Part shown: positions 16,375-25,628 of the stretch, piece after piece
How the letters are laid out: the number at the start of each line of letters is the position of its first letter
Position numbering within the stretch: the first letter of the stretch is position 1
Source: Apostichopus japonicus
Lineage: Eukaryota; Echinodermata; Holothuroidea; Aspidochirotida; Stichopodidae
Length of the DNA stretch: 64,000 nucleotides
Direction of reading: 5' to 3'
Assembly (NCBI RefSeq): GCF_037975245.1
Contig: NC_092582.1
Location: 21,104,577-21,168,576, forward strand
Translations under genes and position numbers: made by a program
The notes under the pieces: model-generated
What the model saw: the letters and a program-made list of their open reading frames with translations, nothing else
What the model was told of the DNA's origin: nothing
The model's database searches: none

Positions 16375-17111
16375 TGTTATGAAATAGTGATACCATCTCT
16401 TTGATGTTACCGAAAAGCTCCATCGAGATACCTTACAGGCCTCTTATGTATTTATCTAGGTCATGGATTCAGTTTTCCCACGAGAAGTTTTTAACTATCT
16501 TATTGAATCTTGGTACAGGGCCTTTTTCCCAAAATAGATTCCATTATGTCTGTGGAACATTCGAGAAGGTTCTCTCACGTGGTATGGAAGTTTCCATAGA
16601 AAGGGGGATGGACTTCCAAACTCCCAACCAGTCAGGGCAGATCAGTGCCAGCGCACTTATTTTTATATCATTAAGTTAATACAGGATGGTCAGGTTATTG
16701 GCTGCCTACTGATTGTGCGCAGTGGGATTTTTATGGAAGTAAGGGATAAAAGTAAAAGGAGGCCGAAAGTTTGAGCACTCCGTCAGCAAAGTTTATCACT
16801 TGGTCAGCAAATTTATCACTCCGCCGAAAGTTCATCACTCCTAATTGTTTAATTGACGGAGTCAAGTCAAGTCAAATCATTGTAATTTAGTTTTATTTGT
16901 AAAGAGAATCGACAGAGAAGAAATTATACCGAATCATTAAATCAAATCCTATCTCGTCAAATTGTTTTTTGTGTGAAGTCATTGTTTTCTTCCGTTCGAG
17001 ACAATCTCCTGAAGAAGCGTAAATACGACATCAAGATATCCCAGTACCTTTCTATCGCGAGTCCCGATATAGTTTTACTATCGGAGGAAGCGGGCTCGTC
17101 ACAATATTACA
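16375..17111 (+). repeat. 5' LTR of the gypsy element
   Basis: 737 bp, starting tgttatgaaatagtg and ending cacaatattaca. A line-by-line comparison with the 3' LTR shows two substitutions: g16631 versus a25148, and a17028 versus g25545. The middle contains related short blocks (tcagcaaagtttatcact and tcagcaaatttatcact at about 16790-16830). A 92-codon open frame at 16401-16679 has no recognised domain and is present in both LTRs; I regard it as chance. Confidence 0.97.
16745..16975 (+). promoter_or_regulatory. Candidate LTR promoter and polyadenylation signals
   Basis: gataaaag at 16745-16752 is a TATA-like candidate. attaaa at 16936-16941 is a known polyadenylation-signal variant. It is followed about 20 bp later by a GT-rich stretch (ttgttttttgtgtg, 16962-16975). 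The order would give U3, then R, then U5. The 3' LTR carries the same motifs 8,517 bp downstream. The motifs are short, so the assignment is tentative. Confidence 0.35.
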
Positions 17112-17124
17112 TGGTGGAGATCGG
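17112..17124 (+). other. Primer-binding site
   Basis: tggtggagatcgg begins immediately after the 5' LTR. TGG complements a tRNA CCA end, as expected for the minus-strand primer. I could not assign the following ten bases to a particular tRNA isotype. Confidence 0.75.
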
Positions 17125-17792
17125 TTGCTTTCTTCAGGAACAAAACGGTAACGGAACTTTTCACAACTTTCGTTCGTTACGTTCAATAACGAACAGGTGA
17201 TTTTTTTTTTTTTGGCCCGAAGACCAAAAGAGGAACACAACGTATGTTCACGACCTAGCCTAACTGAACCACTCTACGAGGGAAGACGGCCTATACTAGC
17301 CTAAGCCTGTACACCGGATGCCGGAACCACTGATCTGTACACTAACGTTAATCAACCCAGCATGCAGTTCGCGTTTGAACATTCGCGCAACTAGTAGTTA
17401 GTCATACTACAGCTCTAAACATCAGAACTGAACATTTTCGCGATCTAAGCCTAGACTCTACCCGATGTTAACGGCGAACGAATCTGAAGTTCTTACGAGA
17501 TGTAGGCCCACCTGCTACTGCTACTACCTGCCGCTACTACTACTACTTACCGAGGGACTTCAATCATCGTTTGCAGTTCCAGTACCAGTTCTTAGTTAAA
17601 CTTAAGGGTGAGTGAAATCATGCCAATTTGTATCCCAACCCCTATTTGAGATCAGAGTGTACCGATAAGTTATTTTAATCGTGTCCATGTATTGCATATT
17701 TGTTATTTGTATTTAATAACGGTCGATAGTGTGTTCAATTAAGTATAGGCTCATGTTGTATACTCATAACTAGCCTAATTGTATTCAGCATA
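17125..17792 (+). other. Retrotransposon 5' leader, non-coding
   Basis: About 670 bp between the PBS and gag. It contains a T-run (about 17203-17214) and a ctactactac-type trinucleotide stretch (about 17511-17551). I see no ORF that continues into gag. A packaging signal or translation-initiation structure would be expected here by analogy, but none can be pointed to. Confidence 0.7.
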
Positions 17793-18743
17793 ATGTCCGT
17801 CAGTAAACAGGAAACTTCGACCTCTGTTAATGTTATGCAGAAACATAGGCCCACTGATTTTTTGCCATCACGATTTCAGGGCGATGTAATTGATGCAGAT
17901 TTAGCCGAAGCTCATTATTTGGGATTTGAAGATTATTTAGAGTTGCATAAATTGCCGTCCCAAACCCCCCCTGTAGAGGAAGAATTAAATGAAATATGTC
18001 GCATATTTAAGCGAACACTTAAAGGCCAAGCCAGACTCTGGATTGAGAACAAAAGTTTTTCAACTATTGCTGATATGCGCAAGCAATTCCTTGCTCGTTT
18101 CAGTCCAGGGACTTCTTCCTACGCTAAATCACAGGCATTTCATGCATTAAGCTATACGCCAGGTGATACAGCTCAAGCTCATTTGGCTAAAATTTCAAAA
18201 GCTGCAGCACAATTAAGTTATGGCGAGGACCAAATTAGAGATAAATTCATCTCGACCCTGCCTTTGCAATGCCGCTCAGCAGTGTTAATGTCTGCAACAC
18301 CACAAGCAACAATTGCAGATTTGGTCATGAAAGTACAGTGCTATTTTGACTTACAAATCCAAAGTCAACCCCCAGCTTCTTCCGAACCATTTATGGCAAT
18401 GCACGACAAAGCGTCTTCTGTTCAGACTCCTACTATTTCTGCATCTTCTGAGATACACGAGTTGTGTACCAAAATTCAGGAATTAGAAACCAAGTTTGAT
18501 CAGTCACGTAGGTCAGAATCGCAAGACAATCCAAAAGATATGAGGCAAAGATATAGTTCTCGTGATTCTCGTGGTCCTAGGACAGGTCAGAATAATAACA
18601 GGAGAAGGTTACCGTATTTTAATCCTTCAGTCACATGTTACTACTGCCAAAATCGAGGTCATTTTGCACAATATTGCCAAATTCGCCTAAGCCATGAAAT
18701 GGAGGCTAATGTAAAGAAAGTACCAACACAGAATTTTCATTAG
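17793..18743 (+). CDS. gag: Gag polyprotein of Ty3/gypsy element
   Basis: 316 residues. Gag is the structural protein that assembles the virus-like particle and binds element RNA. Residues about 60-180 have the look of a retrotransposon capsid region, with the typical aromatic and basic motif ARLWIENKSFSTIADMRKQF. The C-terminal quarter is rich in R, S, N and Q. A single CCHC zinc knuckle follows with the exact C-X2-C-X4-H-X4-C spacing (C282, C285, H290, C295). The ATG at 17793 is the first in this frame after the leader. The stop is TAG at 18741-18743. The reading frame is intact. The downstream pol frame is shifted by -1 and overlaps the last 34 bases. Confidence 0.93.
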   Translation: MSVSKQETSTSVNVMQKHRPTDFLPSRFQGDVIDADLAEAHYLGFEDYLELHKLPSQTPPVEEELNEICRIFKRTLKGQARLWIENKSFSTIADMRKQFLARFSPGTSSYAKSQAFHALSYTPGDTAQAHLAKISKAAAQLSYGEDQIRDKFISTLPLQCRSAVLMSATPQATIADLVMKVQCYFDLQIQSQPPASSEPFMAMHDKASSVQTPTISASSEIHELCTKIQELETKFDQSRRSESQDNPKDMRQRYSSRDSRGPRTGQNNNRRRLPYFNPSVTCYYCQNRGHFAQYCQIRLSHEMEANVKKVPTQNFH

Positions 18744-21700
18744 GGAGCACTTATGATTGCACTCATCATACAGTGACTCCAGACAAAGTACCAAGTAAAG
18801 GAAGATCGAAACGTAAAGCAAATAATATTTGGAAGAATAGTAATATTCCTAGTTCTAGATATACAGGGAACGACCGTAATGTGGATATTCAACTGGACAC
18901 ACATAATTTTGTAAGAGGTACTTTACATGATGGTAAAGGAATTTCATTGTTGTTTGATAGTGGAGCGACACGCTCTATCATTTCTTCTTCTACAGTGCAA
19001 AATTCAAAGTATTTATCCTCTATACAACCAGTGTCAGTAGATGTAGTAAACCTAAAGTTGGGTAATGGTCAGTTTATTCATGCGTATAGCACGATAACAT
19101 TTCAGGTCAAAATTCAAGGTCATGAATTTCAGCTTTCTGCTTTAATTGCTGCAAACCTGACAGGTATTGACTTAATATTAGGTAGTCCAACTCTGAAGGA
19201 ATTGAATGGATCTTTGGATTTTACCACAAACTGTTTTAGAATTAAACAAGCCAAAGTTTTCCTTAGGCCAGTGCAGAGATTTGTTATTTACCCAGGTCAG
19301 CAAAGATACATTACTGTACAGGGACGTCTTCCACTATATGCACGAAATGCAGATGTGGTTATAAAACCGTTTCCTCTAATATCTCGTATGTGTCCTTCAC
19401 GAATGTTAGTGAAAATGCATAAAGGTAGAACAAAGATTCTACTAAGGAACATGGGTAACCAGAAATTTTGTCTGCATCCTTCTCGCACAGTGGCTCATTT
19501 AGATTTAGCAGATATCATTACGGTCACAGAAGACATACCTACTGAATCTCTAGAATTTCTCAATGTCATGAGAGACATCGAAAAACCGTCTCTTTTTCGA
19601 ACCAATTCAAACTCTAAAGAGAATCGTGATGAAATTACACGATATAATTTACATCGATATCCACATTTGACAGCCGATGATCCCCTGGTTTCCAAATCCG
19701 AACAGGAGATCATGAGAGAAAACATTAAGTTGGAACAAAGTATTCTAAATGCTTCAGAAACAGAAAGCATATATGAATTTCTAGACTCACATAGAGATGC
19801 ATTTTCTCTTTATGGTGAATTATCTCACTGTCCAAATTATGAGGCTGATATTACGCTTACTAATGATGAGCCGTTTTACATACGTCCCTATAGACTTTCA
19901 GATGAGGACAAAGTCATTGTCGCCAGTGAGCTTGACAAATTAGTGCGATTAGGAATCTTAGCGGTAGGACATCAGTCTTATACCTCACCGGTTTTCCTCA
20001 TTCCAAAGAAGGGAACAAAAGACAAAAGGGTTGTCACAGATTTTCGCTACTTGAATAGTAGAATAAAACGTCTCAATCACCCATTTCCATTACTGAATGA
20101 GACTATCCGTACCATAGGGTACTCTGGAGCCAAAATTTTGGGTGTTCTTGACTTAAAGTCTGCATTCTTCTGTCTGCCACTTAGTGTTCATGCACAACAA
20201 TATACAGGTATTGCCTCATTTCATGGAGGAAAGCATTATTTTTATAAACGCTTACCACAGGGATTGAATGTATCTCCAGGGATCTTTCAGTCGCAAATTA
20301 ATGATATTTTGGCAACGATCCCAAATTCAAATAAGTTCTGTATTGCTCATCATGACGATATTATTGTGTACAGTGCAGACAAACAATCTTACAAACAACA
20401 CCTACAGGCAATTTTTAAGGTTTTAATGGACAACGGATTGAAAATCTCTCCGAAAAAGTGTAGCATTTTCCAAAATTCAGTCCGATATATGGGACATTTG
20501 CTCTCAATAACCCCAGAAGGTGAGGCTTGTATCCAACCTTTACATGATAGATGTGCAGCAATCAGGAACACACCGAAACCACACAATGTTAAGTCAGTAA
20601 GACGATTTGTAGGTGCAGTTAATTATGTGGCTTCATTTTTCCCAAATGTTCAAGCACTATTGAGACCATTACATCATTTGAGTCGTAAGAGAAAGGTATT
20701 TAAATGGACAGAGGAACATCAGTGTGCATTTCAAAGTATTAAAGAGTTGTTGTGTAATCCACCTATATTGCATATGCCACAGAAATATGGTCGTTTTGTA
20801 TTATATAGCGACACATCACGAGTAGCAACAGGATCGTACCTGACACAAAGAGTTAATGGCAAAGAGAATATTATTGCATATTACTCTAAGATATTACCAC
20901 CAGCATGTCAGAGGTATAGTGTAACTGAATTAGAAATGATGGGTCTATTTATTAATGTGACAGCATTCAAACATTTATTGCAAAATGTAGAATTTGAGGC
21001 ATATGTTGATCACTCGGCCATTGTTGAGTTGTTTAAATCGAAACAAGAACCAGCAACTTCACGCTTACGTAAGCTTCTGTTCAAATTGTCAGAATATACA
21101 TTTCAGGTTGGTTATAAGAAAGGTTCAGAATTGGTTTTGGCAGATTATTTGTCTAGAGCACCACAGGAATTTCACTCTGAAATAGATCAGGTTGCTCAAG
21201 AGGTCAGTTCTTATGAGGATATTTCAACTCCACCTAAGGAGACATTTAATCCAATCATGACAAGGTCAAAGGCAAGGTCAATGGGAGTCAAAGTTCCAGA
21301 TTTATTTCCGAATAAAGTCACAAAGGAGTCCAAGCAGGATTCCCCAGCCAAAGTATCAACAAATAGAGTTAATAGGACATCCATTCCTAAGGCAACACAT
21401 TCTAATGAGCATGCTACACAGAGACCACAATCTGAGTCACAGAAGAGGAAAACACCAGTTGTTTCTACTGATAAGAGAGAAACATATATTCAAAGGCCTA
21501 CTATTACTATGCCGAGTGAAAATAGACATACATATAGTCCTGACATGTTAGTTGTGCCAAATTTTACAAGTGTTTCTCAACCTACAGAGCCAAGATTAGT
21601 GGATCAGAATAGACATAGAGTGCAAGAGGTAATCAGAGAACCACCACCAGAATTATTTTCTCAGCCGAAGCCAGTCATAACAAACATTGATCATTTGGTT

Positions 21701-23437
21701 ACAGGGCACATTCCAAAACAAAAGGAGTTGAATAAAGTCATGAAGGCAATTCAAGGAAAACTGATCAAAAACTATGATCTGCCATTTGATGTAAAAGAGT
21801 TGCAAATTCAACAACAAACTTGTCCTTACTACAAACCAATTTATGATTTTCTTGCACATGACATTATTCCAAGTAATGTTAAGCATGCTAGAACTGTTCG
21901 TTCTCAAGCAGAGGATTATTTGTTATGTAATAGTTTGTTATTCAGGATATTTTTGCATGAGACTAATGATGCTAAGATGACTCTTCAGTTAGTCGTACCT
22001 GAGACTATGGTAGAACAGATAATATCTCGATATCATGATGACTTGTTAAGTAATCATCAGGGTGTAATGCGTACATATTTGACCATTAGACAGCATTTCT
22101 ATCTGCGCAATATGTTTCAACGCATCAGTAATTATATTCAGGCATGTCTCCGTTGTCAAGAATTCCGTAAGAAACCGGACAAATTGAGACAATATCATGC
22201 TCGCATTCCTGATTCTTATCGTCCTTTTGACAGACTTAGTCTGGATTTCAAGACTATGCCCACAACGGCTACAGGATTTAAACATTTGATGGTTGTTTGT
22301 GATGAGATCACTAGATTTGTTGTATGTGTTTCTCTTAAGACTCTTGATGCTGAAACGATATGTGAAGCATTATTGCAGAGGGTAGTCACAACTTTTGGTC
22401 CACCGTCTTGTATAATAAGTGATGCGGCAGCTTCTCTTACAGGAAAATTAGTGGAGCTCTTAAGTAAGGCTTTAGGCATTGAACAAAAGTTCATCAGTGT
22501 AAGCAATCATGGAAGCTTACAGGTTGAAAGACACATTCAGACTCTTTCAAATTTCCTCAAAGTGAACTTAAATCAGTTTGGTACGGATTGGGTACGATTT
22601 GTCCCAACATCAGCCTATGCATATAACACATTTTCCTCTCCTCAGTTAGGTAGCTATAGCCCATTTGAACTTGCATTTGGACGTAAGCCGCCAAATCTTA
22701 CAAATTTATCGTTCAATCCAATGGCAGGATTATCACAATCTCATGGAGAATATGCTGCATTGTTAAAGAAACGATTTGATCATTTGTCTAGGGTAATGTT
22801 GGTCTTACAAAAGAAGCAACAAGATGCTCAAAATGTTAAGATAAGTGCAAAACTAGACAAAGGTGCAATTTATTCAACGGGTCAATTAGTGTATCTGTAT
22901 AAGCCAACGTCTTCCTCCTTGACTGCGAACTCTCGCAAAATTGCTGCAGAATGGTGTGGACCACTAGTGATCCATCAAGTTTTGGATAGGACTCATTATT
23001 TGTTGGCCACTCTCAAAGGAGAAATTCTTAGTGATGTATTCAATTATAATAGGCTTAAACCATGTTTTGTAAGAGCATCTTCTGAAACTAAGTATATAAC
23101 AAACATTCAGAAATTGCGTCAGGTCTTGAAAACAAAGGGTTCATCAAGTGAAAAGGTTGCACGAATGCGAAATGTTTTGAGTAGTAACACTTCTCATGCA
23201 GAAAATGTTAATGTCATGCAAGATGCACATATTGAGTTTCATGATGAGTTTGGTAACATTTTGCCAGGGGTAACTTCAGATCATGTCATGTGTCTTATGA
23301 CCACTAAGCCAATGAATGTTGCATCCTTTTTAGAGAATAGAGCACATAATGAAGGATTAGCAATTCCATATCCTTCCATGAAAGATAGCATATTAAGGCA
23401 AAAAAAGTTTTTGCAAATGCTCCACAAGGAGACATGA
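18710..23437 (+). CDS. pol: Pol polyprotein: protease, RT, RNase H, integrase
   Basis: The frame is open from 18710 (after TAA at 18707-18709) to TGA at 23435-23437. It has no in-frame ATG until well inside the protein, after the protease, so expression as a Gag-Pol fusion by -1 frameshifting is likely. Domains in order: aspartic protease with DSGAT (D codon near 18956) and a distal ILG; reverse transcriptase with catalytic Asp in VLDLKS (20150-20152) and AHHDDIIVYS (Asp codons 20354-20359); RNase H with LYSDTS (20810-20812), TELE, VDHSA and LADYLSR; a linker of about 270 residues rich in S, T, K and P; integrase with a His-His-Cys-Cys finger (NHQG, CLRC) and the D, D-34-E core (Asp codons 22244 and 22421, Glu 22526). 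A GPY/F-like module (GPLVIHQV to NRLKPC) follows. Odd points: HHDD replaces the usual YxDD, and SDAAAS replaces the usual SDxGxxF after the second integrase Asp. All catalytic acidic residues are present. Confidence 0.95.
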   Translation, partial: CKESTNTEFSLGSTYDCTHHTVTPDKVPSKGRSKRKANNIWKNSNIPSSRYTGNDRNVDIQLDTHNFVRGTLHDGKGISLLFDSGATRSIISSSTVQNSKYLSSIQPVSVDVVNLKLGNGQFIHAYSTITFQVKIQGHEFQLSALIAANLTGIDLILGSPTLKELNGSLDFTTNCFRIKQAKVFLRPVQRFVIYPGQQRYITVQGRLPLYARNADVVIKPFPLISRMCPSRMLVKMHKGRTKILLRNMGNQKFCLHPSRTVAHLDLADIITVTEDIPTESLEFLNVMRDIEKPSLFRTNSNSKENRDEITRYNLHRYPHLTADDPLVSKSEQEIMRENIKLEQSILNASETESIYEFLDSHRDAFSLYGELSHCPNYEADITLTNDEPFYIRPYRLSDEDKVIVASELDKLVRLGILAVGHQSYTSPVFLIPKKGTKDKRVVTDFRYLNSRIKRLNHPFPLLNETIRTIGYSGAKILGVLDLKSAFFCLPLSVHAQQYTGIASFHGGKHYFYKRLPQGLNVSPGIFQSQINDILATIPNSNKFCIAHHDDIIVYSADKQSYKQHLQAIFKVLMDNGLKISPKKCSIFQNSVRYMGHLLSITPEGEACIQPLHDRCAAIRNTPKPHNVKSVRRFVGAVNYVASFFPNVQALLRPLHHLSRKRKVFKWTEEHQCAFQSIKELLCNPPILHMPQKYGRFVLYSDTSRVATGSYLTQRVNGKENIIAYYSKILPPACQRYSVTELEMMGLFINVTAFKHLLQNVEFEAYVDHSAIVELFKSKQEPATSRLRKLLFKLSEYTFQVGYKKGSELVLADYLSRAPQEFHSEIDQVAQEVSSYEDISTPPKETFNPIMTRSKARSMGVKVPDLFPNKVTKESKQDSPAKVSTNRVNRTSIPKATHSNEHATQRPQSESQKRKTPVVSTDKRETYIQRPTITMPSENRHTYSPDMLVVPNFTSVSQPTEPRLVDQNRHRVQEVIREPPPELFSQPKPVITNIDHLVTGHIPKQKELNKVMKAIQGKLIKNYDLPFDVKELQIQQQTCPYYKPIYDFLAHDIIPSNVKHARTVRSQAEDYLLCNSLLFRIFLHETNDAKMTLQLVVPETMVEQIISRYHDDLLSNHQGVMRTYLTIRQHFYLRNMFQRISNYIQACLRCQEFRKKPDKLRQYHARIPDSYRPFDRLSLDFKTMPTTATGFKHLMVVCDEITRFVVCVSLKTLDAETICEALLQRVVTTFGPPSCIISDAAASLTGKLVELLSKALGIEQKFISVSNHGSLQVERHIQTLSNFLKVNLNQFGTDWVRFVPTSAYAYNTFSSPQLGSYSPFELAFGRKPPNLTNLSFNPMAGLSQSHGEYAALLKKRFDHLSRVMLVLQKKQQDAQNVKISAKLDKGAIYSTGQLVYLYKPTSSSLTANSRKIAAEWCGPLVIHQVLDRTHYLLATLKGEILSDVFNYNRLKPCFVRASSETKYITNIQKLRQVLKTKGSSSEKVARMRNVLSSNTSHAENVNVMQDAHIEFHDEFGNILPGVTSDHVMCLMTTKPMNVASFLENRAHNEGLAIPYPSMKDSILRQKKFLQMLHKET

Positions 23438-23646
23438 AAGTCCAACGTGCTCGATACAAATTGGGTGAATTACAGGTTCTGGTCACCTATCAGACACCAT
23501 GTTTTCCAACAGGCTTTAAGAGTCATGATTTTTGGTGGAATGTAGGAAAATATTCCAACACAGAGGAAATAATTAATTTTCTCCATGAAAAGGGATTGAA
23601 CATTACAGGCAATCCAGGCAGGATGTTGCAAACATTATATGGTTAA
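23434..23646 (+). CDS. Small third ORF of the gypsy element, unknown function
   Basis: 70 codons. The ATG at 23434 overlaps the pol stop codon as ATGA, an arrangement compatible with termination-reinitiation. The peptide is basic at the N terminus, contains a WW pair mid-way and a possible amphipathic stretch (EEIINFLHEKGLNI). I see no signal peptide, membrane segment or known motif, and it is too short for an envelope protein. It may be an accessory ORF, a relic of a longer pol, or chance. Confidence 0.4.
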   Translation: MKVQRARYKLGELQVLVTYQTPCFPTGFKSHDFWWNVGKYSNTEEIINFLHEKGLNITGNPGRMLQTLYG

Positions 23647-24881
23647 TATGTAGAACTGCATATTACCTTAAGTTCAGATGAACAGGTGTTTTGCCCACAA
23701 TTGTATGAATGGAATGCGTCATTGCAATTACTGCATACCTATTAAGTGGAAGTCATTGTACTATATGGTGTAACAATATAAGCTTTATTGTTAAAAACGC
23801 CACCAAGTGACCTAGTTTCATCTTTTATAACAAATGTGTAATGAGTATACCTTATTTTTCCTTATGAATTCGTTCAAACGTTTACCCGGCAATTAGAACA
23901 TATCCGGAATATTAGCAACATGGGTTTTCATATATTGAGAAAATATTTTAAGGATATTTACATTGCATCATTGAAGTTATATATTGAAGGCTATTCAGAG
24001 ACAGCATTGAAGATATGCAACTTTTGCTTATAGCAACAGTTATCGAAGCAAATGAAAGTATAGATCTTTTGAGGAAATTATGTATATATTTTCTTTTCCT
24101 CAAGTGTTGATGAAGCAAGAAGTTTAAAAGACAAGATGTTAAGTATTATGTAAATTTGAAGAAAGATTTGTTGATGTCATAGTCTATGGGGTCTCTTTTA
24201 TGGTATCGAATATCTAGTACTTTGGTACTTCACTAGATCAATTCGGAGTGCATACCTAGGGTCACCATGCTATCGAGTCACATTTTCTTGATTTTCTTGA
24301 AGTGAATGTATATGATTCACAAGGTTTCAAAGCAGTTTTGAAACTATGCCTTCATTAAAGACGAGGTTTTGTAAATGAGTTTGTAATATTTTAAGTTTCC
24401 TTTTTGTAAAATAAGAATTTTTTTATTGAACGCAGAGGTGTTCTGTTCAGTTAAAAGATAACTAAGTCTAGTATTCTCTGATCTCTCCCCAATTCACGGC
24501 ATGATTTCACTTTTGATATAAATGTATTATTGATGTATGAAATGCATAAATGTCTTTTGTAAGAGATACTGCATATTTTGCTGTGTCATGTAACTTTAAG
24601 ATATCTTAATGATATTTTCTTTTTTTTAGATTACATCATATGATGTCATCAATATTGAAGAGGTACACAAAATATTTTCATGGAGATAGTGTCAATGTAT
24701 ATACCATATGATCATTTTAGAAAATCGTAACCAAGATGTTAACCTTTGAGATACATGAAGACCATTTATTGAAGTCAATGAATATTAGTGAATGTGCTTA
24801 CAGTACTCTACCTTCTTGAGATAATGATAAGTTAAAGCAGTATGATGTTAAAATTTTGGAGTATCCAAAAATTTTAAAAGA
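23647..24881 (+). other. Non-coding 3' region of the gypsy element
   Basis: About 1.2 kb of AT-rich sequence between the third ORF and the polypurine tract. It has no open frame of note on either strand and no recognised motif. An envelope-like gene is absent or eroded beyond recognition. Confidence 0.75.
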
Positions 24882-24891
24882 TTGAGGGGGA
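24882..24891 (+). other. Polypurine tract
   Basis: ttgaggggga directly precedes the 3' LTR and would prime plus-strand DNA synthesis. Its position abutting the LTR and its G-run are as expected for gypsy elements. Confidence 0.85.
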
Positions 24892-25628
24892 TGTTATGAA
24901 ATAGTGATACCATCTCTTTGATGTTACCGAAAAGCTCCATCGAGATACCTTACAGGCCTCTTATGTATTTATCTAGGTCATGGATTCAGTTTTCCCACGA
25001 GAAGTTTTTAACTATCTTATTGAATCTTGGTACAGGGCCTTTTTCCCAAAATAGATTCCATTATGTCTGTGGAACATTCGAGAAGGTTCTCTCACGTGGT
25101 ATGGAAGTTTCCATAGAAAGGGGGATGGACTTCCAAACTCCCAACCAATCAGGGCAGATCAGTGCCAGCGCACTTATTTTTATATCATTAAGTTAATACA
25201 GGATGGTCAGGTTATTGGCTGCCTACTGATTGTGCGCAGTGGGATTTTTATGGAAGTAAGGGATAAAAGTAAAAGGAGGCCGAAAGTTTGAGCACTCCGT
25301 CAGCAAAGTTTATCACTTGGTCAGCAAATTTATCACTCCGCCGAAAGTTCATCACTCCTAATTGTTTAATTGACGGAGTCAAGTCAAGTCAAATCATTGT
25401 AATTTAGTTTTATTTGTAAAGAGAATCGACAGAGAAGAAATTATACCGAATCATTAAATCAAATCCTATCTCGTCAAATTGTTTTTTGTGTGAAGTCATT
25501 GTTTTCTTCCGTTCGAGACAATCTCCTGAAGAAGCGTAAATACGGCATCAAGATATCCCAGTACCTTTCTATCGCGAGTCCCGATATAGTTTTACTATCG
25601 GAGGAAGCGGGCTCGTCACAATATTACA
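24892..25628 (+). repeat. 3' LTR of the gypsy element
   Basis: 737 bp, identical to the 5' LTR except at 25148 (a for g) and 25545 (g for a). It ends cacaatattaca and the satellite resumes at once with gtgcgataccg. The attaaa polyadenylation candidate lies at 25453-25458. Confidence 0.97.

Larger units (their letters stand above)
16375..25628 (+). mobile_element. Intact Ty3/gypsy LTR retrotransposon
   Basis: A 9,254-bp element sits inside the 22-bp satellite. It has two 737-bp LTRs beginning TG and ending CA, a primer-binding site directly after the 5' LTR, gag, pol, a small third ORF and a polypurine tract abutting the 3' LTR. Pol order is protease, reverse transcriptase, RNase H, integrase, which places it in Ty3/gypsy rather than copia. 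Gag and pol have no internal stops or frame breaks apart from the gag-pol junction. The LTRs differ at only two positions, so insertion was recent and the copy may be functional. The region after pol holds no long envelope-like ORF. The lineage within Ty3/gypsy is not assigned. Confidence 0.97.

Noticed and set aside
16401-16679. 92-codon ORF in each LTR
   Set aside because: Lies in the LTR U3 region, no recognised motif, and is duplicated simply because LTRs are duplicated.
16973-17200. 75-codon ORF across the 5' LTR end and PBS
   Set aside because: It crosses the PBS and the T-run of the leader and has no domain.
18753-18755. ATG between gag and pol as the pol start
   Set aside because: It is in the gag frame after the gag stop, not in the pol frame.
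23647-24881. Envelope gene, which would make the element retrovirus-like
   Set aside because: No ORF with a signal peptide, cleavage site or membrane anchor exists after pol.
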